Shown piece after piece: positions 25,889-35,337 of a DNA stretch of 64,000 bases; within the stretch, counting starts at the first letter, position 1; the number at the start of each line of letters is the position of its first letter. Origin of the DNA: Diphasiastrum complanatum (lineage: Eukaryota; Streptophyta; Lycopodiopsida; Lycopodiales; Lycopodiaceae); assembly GCA_029204225.1 (NCBI GenBank), contig CM055102.1, forward strand, positions 27,754,922 to 27,818,921. Reading direction: 5' to 3'. The notes under the pieces are model-generated. The model did no database searches. It was not told where the DNA came from and saw only the letters and a program-made list of their open reading frames with translations. The translations under genes were made by a program, and so were the position numbers.

Positions 25889-26314
25889 AAAAAATTCTTA
25901 CCTTTGCATCAACCATTTTGAGCTTCGTATAGGCTATTGCACCTGGTATTGGAAAGAGTTCCATTATTTTCTTGATATGGCTCCTCGCTATTTTGTGGGT
26001 GTGTATAATAGAGTTCATCTTTAGACAAATTGGATTACACACGCCCTCATCATTGACATATAAGGGTAGCACATATAAGCTTCAATAATCACTGCAATTG
26101 GAAAACAATATGTTTATGAGAATATATATATAATCACAATTCATATGAAAAAACTATGATATTAATAGAAACTGAAAAGTAACTTACTTGGTTATGTATG
26201 GGAGAACGAGTATTGGAGTCCCCAGTTTGACGTATTGAAGCATATCAGTGTGCAGACTTTTAAAATCAGGGAAGTCAAAAGTAGCCATGAATTGTAAGGG
26301 AAACAATGCGACAT
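25889..26314. other. Short region between repeat copy 3 and the tail frame of the H3-like gene
   Basis: A plus-strand frame (25782-26024, 80 codons) and a minus-strand frame (26072-25887, 61 codons) overlap. Neither has a motif I recognise and I do not call either. Confidence 0.4.
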
Positions 26315-27000
26315 CTATAAACAATGGGGTCTGAAAAAACTCCATCCAATATTGAACCCCCCCCGCCTTCCTACATTATCTCCTAACATGTTATTCCTAC
26401 TTTTTAATTTACCTGTATCTAATTTACTAAGGGGAAGACCCATATTAGTCTTCGACATCTGAAAACTGTATCTAGGACCTAGACCTTTAAGATAAGTATT
26501 TAGCAATTGGTCATACTGTACATATTGAGGAGAATCTACAAAAGAAAGTGCAGGGGGGGCAGAAAGTAATATAGATAAACCATGGAATGAATTGTCATTT
26601 AAAATTGATTTGACTTTTAAATTTGCAAAATTATCTAACTCTTCTCCTGATGCTCTCGGGGGTGAACTAAAATGGGGGGAAGTAGGAGGAGATTGAGATT
26701 TACGAGATTTAGGTGATTTAGGAGACTGAGATTTAGGAGATTTAGGAGGTGAAATTTTTTTCGAAGGAGAAAGAGACTGATTTCTAGGAGGAGATGAAAT
26801 TTTAAGAGGAGAAGAAGACTGATTTCTAGGAGGAGAGGGAATTTTCAAAGGAGAGGAAATTCTAGGAGGAGAAGAAGAATGATTTCTAGGATGAGAGGGG
26901 ATTTTAGGATCTTCGGCTTTTTTAGGAGGTCCATAGACCTCATCTTTTTTGAAACACTCCCGCTTTGAACCCGAAATACAAGCCAAGAGGGTTGAAATTG
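26315..27000 (-). CDS. Ser/Pro/Lys-rich tail frame, probably the C-terminal part of the H3-like gene
   Basis: A minus-strand frame open from the A run at about 27000 to the stop at 26315-26317; its first ATG is at 26986, giving 223 codons. Roughly codons 30-112 from that ATG consist of Ser/Pro repeats of the type SPPRNQSSSPLKI, grading into SPKS/SPSKK-like steps (PPKSPKSQSPKSPKSRKS). SPKK-type repeats are known from histone H1 and sperm histone tails, where they bind the DNA minor groove. The last 110 or so codons (from GEELDNFANLKV to the end GFNIGWSFFRPHCL) look globular and are unknown to me. The frame lies one base out of register with the H3-like frame upstream, separated only by a 17-base A run. 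A slippage, a recent indel or a sequencing error there would fuse the two. Separate translation from ATG 26986 is possible but less attractive. Confidence 0.5.
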
Positions 27001-27459
27001 CTTTTTTTTTTTTTTTTTCTTTGCAACTTCTTTTGGAGGAGAGGATGGAGCTGGTGTAAAGTATTCAGCAAATTTGTCATACATGTCCCGTAGCCTGAAC
27101 ACAAGGTTGAAATCCTTCGGCATGATGGTCACCCTCTTGGCATGGACAACTACAACTAAAATATTTAAAAAAAAATTCACTTGAAAATCCTCATACGTAG
27201 TGTGTAGAGCTTCAACTGCCGTTACTGTCCACCTCACATCTGCAGAGAGTTCTCTTGTTACTTGTTTGATGGATATCTGTATGTGAGCTTTCAGAATCAG
27301 AAGATTATTGGTCTTCTGAAGCTTCCGTATATCCTTCAGCCATGGCAGGTCTCTTGGTCTTCCCCTTGGCCTAGGAGGTGGTGGTGGTGGATTTCTCTGT
27401 CCCCCTTGAATAGGGATACCTCCAGGATGGATGCGTGCAGTTTGCCTTGCGCGTGCCAT
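26845..27459 (-). CDS. Divergent intronless histone H3-like protein
   Basis: I chose the ATG at 27459 because it gives MARARQTARIHPGG, aligned to the canonical H3 tail (A-R-x-x-Q-T-A-R-x-x-x-G-G), with Arg for Lys4 and Ile for Lys9. An in-frame ATG also lies at 27489. Residues 21-37 are a Pro/Arg insert. The histone fold follows: LKDIRKLQKTNNLLI (H3: LREIRKYQKSTELLI), QVTRELSADVRW (LVREIAQDFKTDLRF), then HAKRVTIMPKDFNLVFRLR at about residues 106-124, nearly identical to H3 HAKRVTIMPKDIQLARRIR. The fold is complete, but helix 2 is strongly changed. After residue 124 comes a non-H3 extension that enters Lys codons at the 17-base A run (27002-27018 on the plus strand). Past that run this frame reads the Ser/Pro region out of frame and ends at 26845. 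The real product is probably H3 plus the tail frame. It is not a canonical H3, and CENH3 seems unlikely given the tail. Confidence 0.75.
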   Translation of the reverse strand: MARARQTARIHPGGIPIQGGQRNPPPPPPRPRGRPRDLPWLKDIRKLQKTNNLLILKAHIQISIKQVTRELSADVRWTVTAVEALHTTYEDFQVNFFLNILVVVVHAKRVTIMPKDFNLVFRLRDMYDKFAEYFTPAPSSPPKEVAKKKKKKKQFQPSWLVFRVQSGSVSKKMRSMDLLKKPKILKSPLILEIILLLLLEFPLL

Positions 27460-27467
27460 TAGGACCC

Positions 27468-27538
27468 AATATTGGATCAACGCGGGCATATAGTAGTCAC
27501 AGAATCACAAAGCAAGTCGAATGCGTCGAACCGTGTTG
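27468..27538 (+). promoter_or_regulatory. About 72-bp inverted-end repeat, copy 4, just upstream of the H3-like ATG
   Basis: AATATTGGATCAACGCGGGC at one end and GCGTCGAACCGTGTTGG at the other. It is collinear with copy 3. Seen from the minus-strand gene it ends about 8 bp before the ATG at 27459, so it would form the 5' UTR or core promoter. A regulatory role is inference from position only. Confidence 0.5.
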
Positions 27539-27946
27539 GGAATGGAAGTCTGGATAGCAAATGCACGCTCGGGAGTCTGGGAGGGAAACTGTGCAGTTTT
27601 CTCAGGCGCATTGAATCGATACCGCATATGAAACTGAAAGCAAAAAAATTTAAGCATCTTGCAATTGATTATATAGTGCCAAAATCCCTAATGATTTTCG
27701 TGGTGGTGGTTGCGAATATCGATGCATGATTAACTGAGATCAATAATTTCGAAATCTTCTATAATGTTCAAAATCAAATCATTAATAAATGTCCTCGATC
27801 ATCACATATTAGTGATCGATAAAGCTAATTATGAGGGTAATCATGAACTTGTATGAGACTGCTACAACAATTAAAAGACATTTAATTGACACTGACTACA
27901 ATTGATTTTAGAAAACAATAACTTCAAAAAAATTTGTTCAGCCCAA

Positions 27947-28014
27947 TAGCAAATCGACGCGCGCCAAACAACTGGAAAATGGTTGGTCTTCTATCGTGTG
28001 CGCTGATCCGATAT
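27947..28014 (-). repeat. About 72-bp repeat with inverted ends, copy 5
   Basis: AAATCGACGCGCGCC at the left and TGTGCGCTGATCCGATAT at the right, in reverse-complement orientation to copy 3. Confidence 0.75.
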
Positions 28015-28160
28015 CAGAATTGCCCTAGTTGAAGAGTCCTCCAGTGAAGTTATTGGACAACATTGTGAATCATCAAATCTTGCTTCGGAAGTATCTTTGT
28101 AGCTTTGGTTTGTATTTTGAATCTAGTAAAGCAAGCTTTGATGATTCACAATAACGTGCA

Positions 28161-28234
28161 ATATCGGTTCAACTCGTGTCCTTGTTGAGGCGCTCCCCAG
28201 TTCAGTGACTCTCGCGCGCCTAATCAATATCGGC
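28161..28234 (-). repeat. About 72-bp repeat with inverted ends, copy 6
   Basis: AATATCGGTTCAACTCGTGT at the left and CTCGCGCGCCTAATCAATAT at the right. Its middle is closest to copy 1 (shared CCTTGTTGA and AGT.A..CTCGCGCGC). Confidence 0.75.
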
Positions 28235-28683
28235 GGAATAATCCGTCTTTTGAATCCGTTCTGAATGAACAATTGCGCAAATTTTTTTTGTTATCTTGTT
28301 TGTGCTTAAATAGGACGAGGGAGAGACCAAGATACTCCTTCAACATAGAATAATGCGACATCTGGTAGTTCATCATCCACTTCAGTATTAACTGGTGCTA
28401 TGACCCTCGTGAACGTTTTATGGCTTTCAATTATGGCTACTGATTACGGCTAATGAATATTTGGCTAATAATATTAAAAAATGATCGGACAGGCCTATGA
28501 TTATTTGAACATGCTAATGATAGACTTTTTATGGTATTGCGGTGCAGGTACAAGGGTGTATATCTCTGATTGGTGGATAGATGATTAGTGGACAGATGTA
28601 TGGTTGTGATTAACAGAAAAGGGCTATAAATATGGGCACCACCTGATTTACTGAGATTCCGTGATTTTTTTTTCATAAATCCA

Positions 28684-29307
28684 TTGTTATTTTGTTTTTT
28701 GGCCTTCTCTCGTAATATCGAATTGATGTGCATCTTCATTTTTTGTCCACTTATTTCCTATTCTTACACGCTGATGCGGTATCCGATGCAATATCTGTCT
28801 CTTCTTAAAACAAACTTTTGGATTTTTTTGAATTCTAGTGATATTCCATCAGAGAAACTAGAGTATTTTTCAAGTATTTTTTTTGCACCTTTTGATATCA
28901 ATAAACTAGTTCATGAGAATCGTTATAATTTACTTGCTCTTCTTGATATTTTTTCTCAGATTATTAGTACGCCTGTTAAAGATATAGGTAGTTTTTGTTT
29001 TCTTCATTTTCATGACCTTGTACATTTCCAACCATCCTCTAAATACAAACATTATAGAAAGTACGCAATCCTGCATGCAAATTTTAAGAGAAATATATAT
29101 TGTGATATTCACAAAAGAAAATGTCGTTTCCTAATCAAAGGTATGGCGTTTGTCTTTTATATATATGTTGAAATTCCAGATGATGAGTTTGTTAAATCTT
29201 CTGTTGTTCCCATGATTGAAGCATCTGCATCTGCTCCAGATGATGTAGATGAAGTAGATACTGATATAGGGGTTGAATCTGAAGCTTCTATGGCTTCAGA
29301 TTATTAG
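28684..29307 (+). CDS. Unknown intronless ORF with acidic C-terminus
   Basis: 207 codons from 28684 to TAG at 29305-29307. The start is uncertain. The first 30 residues are hydrophobic, and an internal ATG at 28773 (MRYPMQYLSLLKTNFW) gives 178 codons and lies within a partial match to the ends of the 72-bp repeat (CGCTGATGCGGTATCCGATG). The middle is rich in His, Tyr, Phe and Lys, with blocks FLHFHDLVHF, YRKYAILHANFKRN and CDIHKRKCRFLIKG. The last 35 residues are strongly acidic (DDVDEVDTDIGVESEAS). I recognise no family. The length, the composition change and the location next to the H3-like gene argue for a real protein. There is no intron or signal I can define. Confidence 0.45.
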   Translation: MLFCFLAFSRNIELMCIFIFCPLISYSYTLMRYPMQYLSLLKTNFWIFLNSSDIPSEKLEYFSSIFFAPFDINKLVHENRYNLLALLDIFSQIISTPVKDIGSFCFLHFHDLVHFQPSSKYKHYRKYAILHANFKRNIYCDIHKRKCRFLIKGMAFVFYIYVEIPDDEFVKSSVVPMIEASASAPDDVDEVDTDIGVESEASMASDY

Positions 29308-29384
29308 AAAACTCTCCCTCGTTCTATAATCCTCTCTGACTCTCTTCCATCTACATTATCTATTAATCCATTAACCTTACTCTG

Positions 29385-29579
29385 ATGTTCCCGTATTTTT
29401 TTATAAATAATGACAGATATATTTCTTTTAATGATATAGATGTTTTGAATTTGAGAGAGGATGAAATCCTCTCAATCTTTGCACAAAATTTATCTAAATT
29501 TTTTGACATTATTAATTACACATATAATGATCTTGAAAGTGAGATAGATTATGATAAAGATGACAATTGGAACATTTGA
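29385..29579 (+). CDS. Small acidic ORF, unknown
   Basis: 64 codons beginning MFPYFFINNDRYISFNDIDV, Asn/Asp-rich and acidic, ending TGA at 29577-29579. It lies 77 bp after the previous ORF on the same strand. It could be a separate small protein or a frame-shifted extension of its neighbour. In AT-rich DNA a chance origin is quite possible. Confidence 0.25.
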   Translation: MFPYFFINNDRYISFNDIDVLNLREDEILSIFAQNLSKFFDIINYTYNDLESEIDYDKDDNWNI

Positions 29580-30029
29580 CGAGTTTTTGGCTTGATATCT
29601 AAATTGTGATCTTCTATAAAGCCATTGAAAAAGTTGAACTAAATATTTATTTTTTGAATTGTGTCCTCCATGATTTGTAGGTCTATGAAATGCTCCTCTT
29701 GCTTGTCAATGTGATTTTTCCATGCCTTGAGATGACCAGATACTTAAGCTCCCATATTCCTTTGCAAAATAAGTTGCATGATGAAGAAAGATGTGCTGCA
29801 AAAAGAGCTGAAATAGTTTACATCAATAGAAATAAATATAATCTTGAATGAGATAAGTACCATATAGTGAAATAGATCAGTACCATATAATGTGTAACGT
29901 GATCTTCTCCCCAACAATCTCGTATAGATTTTACAAATGTGGAGCAATTATTTTGAAAGTACTCATATCTTTTGATGATAGGTTTTCTTTCCTGATAACA
30001 CCTATGAGTTTGTCTAAGTTGTTTCACAC

Positions 30030-30120
30030 TTGTCCCTTTTTCACTAAGGAGGCATGGGACTATCTTAAAGGGATTTATGAATCCAAAAATACCTCTAGAG
30101 TGTTTATAATTCTCAAATAC
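30030..30120 (+). pseudogene. Copia gag scrap
   Basis: FTKEAWDYLKGIYESKNTSR matches the gag segment SAKETWDYLKEIYESKNASR on the minus strand at about 51.22 kb. Only about 90 bp are recognisable. Confidence 0.7.
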
Positions 30121-30324
30121 AAAACACCTGCAAAAATTGGAACAAAAATCATAAGGTTTTATATCAAACACTGGGAAACAGTCAAATACATGAAAACCAA
30201 CTTAAGTAGACTATAAAATTATATTAAGAGAATGAGAGACAGATTAATGGTTTGGGGGTGAAGGTTACATATAAGCAAATTAGGGTTTAGAAATTATGGG
30301 GCGATTTAGGCCCTTTCATATACA

Positions 30325-30475
30325 TAGTCTTTAGGCATTAGGCATTACCATTAGGCTTTACGCATTAAGCTTCGCGTGTTACATTTTAGGCAGTAGGCTT
30401 TAGGATATAGGCATTACGTTGTAGGCATTAGGTTTTAAGCATTATGCATTAGGTTCTAGACATTAGGATTAGATA
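30325..30475 (+). repeat. Minisatellite with a GGCATTAGG/GGCTTTAGG core
   Basis: About a dozen imperfect copies of a 10-14 bp unit such as TAGGCATTA, TAGGCTTTA, TAGGTTTTA and CATTAGG, all on one strand. Confidence 0.75.
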
Positions 30476-31163
30476 AAGAATAGGCAAAACCATTCCAATG
30501 GATCTGCTATTTTTATGATCATTGCTAATTTGTCAAATCAACTACTTACTTACAAAAATTTAACACTTATTTACAAAAATTCGAAATCTAAACAAATAAT
30601 TCAATAGACTCTAGTAATGTGTGTGAGAACACTATTTTCATTGTTCTTCCAACTTGAATATCTTCTTTATATGAATTCTGATTATACATTAATTCTGGTT
30701 AGCTCGCTTAGAATTGAGTGATTAGGCTTTTTGTATCAATTCTATTTGAGAAAAGATAACAGGCCTATATGCATGATTATAAGTCACATTATAAAAATAC
30801 CCTAAATTAATCATCCATATAGTCAATACAAAGAACTCAAAAAATAGAGCAATATTGCTTTCTACATTACTTGAATCGGAGCTCATACTTAGAAGATATT
30901 TAACTTGAAATAAAGTTAAGAAATTTCGTAAAAGCCATAAAACTTCATCACTCTGAATATGATCTTTAAAAATCTCAGTCAAACTGAAAGCAAATATGCT
31001 CATGCATATATTTGCTAGAATCAGCTCGAAGAGTAAAAAAATTTGCAGTGATGACTTTTTGACTCTGAGGTCATTATTTCGATACTTCTATTGATAAAAG
31101 CATTTTTTAACACTTATTTACAATAATCCTAAATCCAAACAAATAATTCAATAGACTCTAGTA

Positions 31164-31547
<384 letters not shown>

Positions 31548-31575
31548 ATTTGAGAGCGTGTCAGTCTTGTAAGAA

Positions 31576-31779
31576 GTGGAGAGTGAAATCTTGTCAAGCT
31601 TGAGGTTCTTAAGAGGAGCTATAAACATGGAGGCTGATGGTTTCTGGGAGGTGCTGCATGCTTTTGAAAGAGATATAAAAAATGGGCTCATGATAGGGAG
31701 TGTTCATTCATCTCTAAAAGAGTTCGTGAAAGGAATGCTATGCATCATGGTGAGATCCATTTATATTGAATGTTATTGA
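31576..31779 (+). other. Possible host exon fragment
   Basis: 67 codons containing FLRGAINMEADGFWEVLHAF and SSLKEFVKGML, which look like ordinary protein. ATG|GTGAGATCC near 31750 could be a splice donor. I do not recognise the protein and no partner exon is visible. It could also be chance. Confidence 0.25.
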
Positions 31780-31799
31780 AAGACTTAATGTTTGTTTTG

Positions 31800-32689
31800 T
31801 TGTCTTCCTAAAAAAGGACCAGCATTGGTTCATATGAATGGAACAAAAGTGCGCATGCCATCTTGAATTAGAAATTTCAGGAATCTTTCATGATCATCAA
31901 TATAGGTATCAAGAATCATTACAAAGGATGAAATAATTGCTTGAATATCAAGTTTCTATCACCTAACTCTTGAGTTTGTGTGTGAGTCACTTACCCTACA
32001 TAGAGAAATAGTAAACAAAACAGCAAAATGATACAACCTAACACTCACAGAGAACAACACAAGACATCATAGCAGTATGAATAACAGATTCGTTCAAGAT
32101 AGAAGGATTGAATAGCATATAAGCTTTCATAAAGGCATTCACTACTAATGTGCTTCTCTGAGCAATGAATCATCTCCTATATTTCTATCTCACTCATTTT
32201 GTCTGACGCCTATCAGGTATTTATGTTGTGTATTGATTTCTAATAAACAATATGAGTAAACCAGAATCGCGAATGAGTGTACTAGTTTATCTTGGTGTGG
32301 ATTGCGAATGAGCATCTGTATGTCGCTGTCAAGTGCGGTTGAAGGCTGTGTTTGACATGTTGAAGGTCTTGAAGTTCATCCTTCAACAGTTTTGCTGCTA
32401 TTGAAGGTGGAATTAGAGCGAGCTGGGAATAGAGTGCGATTCAAGTATTTGAATCTGAATTTGTTCTCCCGGATCTGCATAAACAATTCTTGTAGTTTAT
32501 AACAGATTTGCAGATGCAGGAGCGATGCTTATATAAAGGGGTGAGAAAGCACAGTTGGGGCGCAGCTGGGACACACATTAAACGTTTGGACTCTATCGTC
32601 TTTTCTACAAAGAGTTCTTGATTGATGGTGCGGTAGCCTTGCAATAACTTCTGCACGTATTGGTTCTGTGGGGGCTGCGCACTATGCCA
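31800..32689. other. Spacer before the second gypsy element
   Basis: No LTR pair or frame I can support. A 5' LTR for the gypsy pol downstream would be expected here, but I cannot define its ends. Confidence 0.4.
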
Positions 32690-35334
32690 AGAGTATCGGG
32701 AGCTCCTCCTCGAAAAAGCACCATCTCGGCAAGATAAAGACAAGGCCCCCCTCGAATCTCCAGCCCATGATGTTCCTGCATACTTTAAGGACTATACAAT
32801 CGAGGATGTCACAATCAAATTACCCCAAGCTCAACGTGAGCCCACTGGTAATTCACCCTACGAAGGCCCTGCACAAACCATAACCCTTTCCCTGAGTGAG
32901 CCAAATGAAACCAACAAATATCTTGTCCACGTCGGAGCTCATCTCAATCACGAACAACAAAGACGACTTGAAAAGCTCCTGTGAAAATATCGACATATCT
33001 TTGCCTGGACCTATAAAGACATGAAAGACATCTCACCCCAAGTAGCTGTGCATCGTATCCCGCATAAACCGGGTGCGAGGCCCATTGTGAGTCATCCATA
33101 CAGATGCAATCCCATCTATAAGGCCAAGATCAAAGAAGAATTACAACGCCTCTTAGATGCGAGATTTATCTATGAAATTGAGCATACTGAGTGGGTCTCC
33201 CCAATTGTTATCGTCCCCAAGAAAAATGGAAAACTTCGGATTTGTGTCGATTTTAAGAAATTTAACGCCATCACTGAACGTGATCATTTTCCATTACCTT
33301 TCGGAGAATCCATCTTAGAAAATCTAGCAGGAGATGAGGCTTACTCCTTCTTAGATGGCTTTAGCGGATATAATATGATCCAAATCTCTGAAGAGGATCA
33401 ACACAAAGTCGCCTTTGCCACAAAATGGGGAACCTTCTGCTGGAAAGTCATGCCTTTTGGTCTCTGCAATGCTCCTAGCACCTTCCAACGTGTTATGCAA
33501 GCGGCCTTTTCTCAGCAGATGGGCGATACCTTAGAAGTTTACTTGGACGATTTAGGAGCACATTCCGAAGAAATACGTCATCTGTCTGTGCTTGAAATTT
33601 TTTTTATCCAATGTCAACGCTTCGGTATCTCTCTTAATCTTGAAAAATGCCAGATTTGGATAACCCATGGTATTGTATTAGGACATATTATCTCACGAAA
33701 TGGCATTGCCACTGACCCTGAAAAGATCCTCATCATTCAAAATCTATCGGAACCGCGTACGATACGTGAAGTTTACTCCTTCCTTGGCCACACCAACTAC
33801 TATCGGTGCTTTCTTTTCAATTTCGCTAACAAAGCACGCTTAATCTACAAAGTAGTTGTAGTTCCCAAATGGACGGATGAACAACGCATCGCCTTTAATC
33901 AACTCAAAGAAGCCCTTACCAATGCACCCATCCTCCGGGCTCCTGATTATTCTAAAGAATTCCATGTGCATACCGATGCATCCAAGTATGCCATTGGAGC
34001 AGTGCTCACCCAACCAGGAGAATTCAAAAAAGGACTACCCAATTTGTTTTCTTAGTCGACAATTGATATCTGCCGAAGTCAATTATACCACTACTGAATG
34101 CAAAGCCTTGGCAATGGTATATGCGGTTCAAATGTTTTGCCATTATCTTCTAGGAAAAGTCTTTGCGTTCTTCACTGATCATCAAGCATTGTTGTATCTC
34201 ATCAACAAGACCTGCACCATTAGCTGTATTACTAGATGGATCCTATTATTGAGAGAATTTGAGTTTAGGATCGTGGTTCGTAAGGGAGTTCAGCATTTTT
34301 TAGCAGACCATCTATCCCGAATTCCTAACCTTCCTACCCCTGATCAAGGCGTCAACGATGATTTACCAGATGCAATCCTTTTCCAAGTTGACTCTACACC
34401 TGTATGGGCTAAGGAAATTAAAGAATATTTAACTTTAGGGCAGATGGATCCTTCCTTCTCCAAACCTGAACAACGTGCGTTGGTCCTCAAAACTAAACCT
34501 TATACGTCAATTGTAGGACAACTCTACAAGCAAGGGTTAGATGGAATTATCCGACGATGTCTTACTGAAGGAGAAATACCCTCTGTAATTTCTCTCACTC
34601 ATAAAGGTATTGGTCTTCTGAAACAACTGTTAAGAAAATCCTCTTAGCCGATTTTTGGTGGCCAACACTCTTCAAGAATACGCACAATTACACTAAAGCT
34701 TGTGATGTCTGCCAACGCACAAAACGCTTTCAAAAAATAGACTACATGCCTTTACACCCCATAACCACTGATCAAGCTTTCCAGAAATGGGAAATTGATT
34801 ATGTCGGACCTATTAGTCCTGCTGCTCGACACACACAATCTCGTTACATCATAGTAGCTACGGACTACTGCACCAAATGGGCCGAAGCAAGAGCTGTTCG
34901 CAATGCTGACGCTCGTTCTACCGCCAAATTTCTCTATGAACAGGTTATAATTCGATTCGGATGTCCTCTAGAGCTTATCAGTGATAGGGGTACACATTTT
35001 CTTAACTCTGTCATAGCAGATCTTCTTTCCAAATTTTTTGTGGTACATCGCAAAAGTTTCCCATACTATCCACGCTGCAATGGCCAGGCAGAATCCACCA
35101 ATAAAATCCTCTGTGAAATTCTCACCAAAACCGTCAAATCCAGCTGATCTGATTGGGAACTCAAACTCCATGCTGCTCTCTGGGCTTATCGCACCACCCC
35201 GAAGCGAGCCACAGGCTTAACCCTTTTCCAGCTCACATATGGCCAAGAAGCCGTTATGCCTGTGGAATTCCATATCCCCTCCCTTCAAGTAGCCTATAAC
35301 CTTGAGCTCCATACTCCTCAGACTCTAGCAAACA
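32690..35334 (+). pseudogene. Gypsy pol (no chromodomain): RT, RNase H, integrase
   Basis: The first frame (about 32690-32980) holds the pre-RT block ending GAHLNHEQQRRLEKLL, then a TGA at about 32982. From 33021 the reverse transcriptase is long and intact: PGARPIVSHPYR, VSPIVIVPKKNGKLRICVDFK, FPLPF, SFLDGFSGYNMI, MPFGLCNAPSTFQRVM, and YLDDLGAHS in place of the usual Y-x-DD-F/I/L motif context. RNase H follows (HVHTDASKYAIGAVLTQPG; FLSRQL after a frameshift near 34040; TTTECKALAMVYAVQMF; FFTDHQALLYL). The integrase zinc region CDVCQRTKR and core WEIDYVGPISP, ISDRGTHF and NGQAESTNK come next. A stop sits at 35144-35146, after which WELKLHAALWAYRTTPKRATG and LTYGQEAVMPVE are still readable. 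The sequence style and PVE end suggest an Athila/Tat-type lineage. Confidence 0.85.
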
Positions 35335-35337
35335 ATC

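Noticed and set aside
26845..27459. Canonical H3 or CENH3 gene
   Set aside because: Sequence differs far too much from plant H3 outside the HAKRVTIMPKD block. The Pro insert and extension are not typical of CENH3 either. I keep only H3-like.
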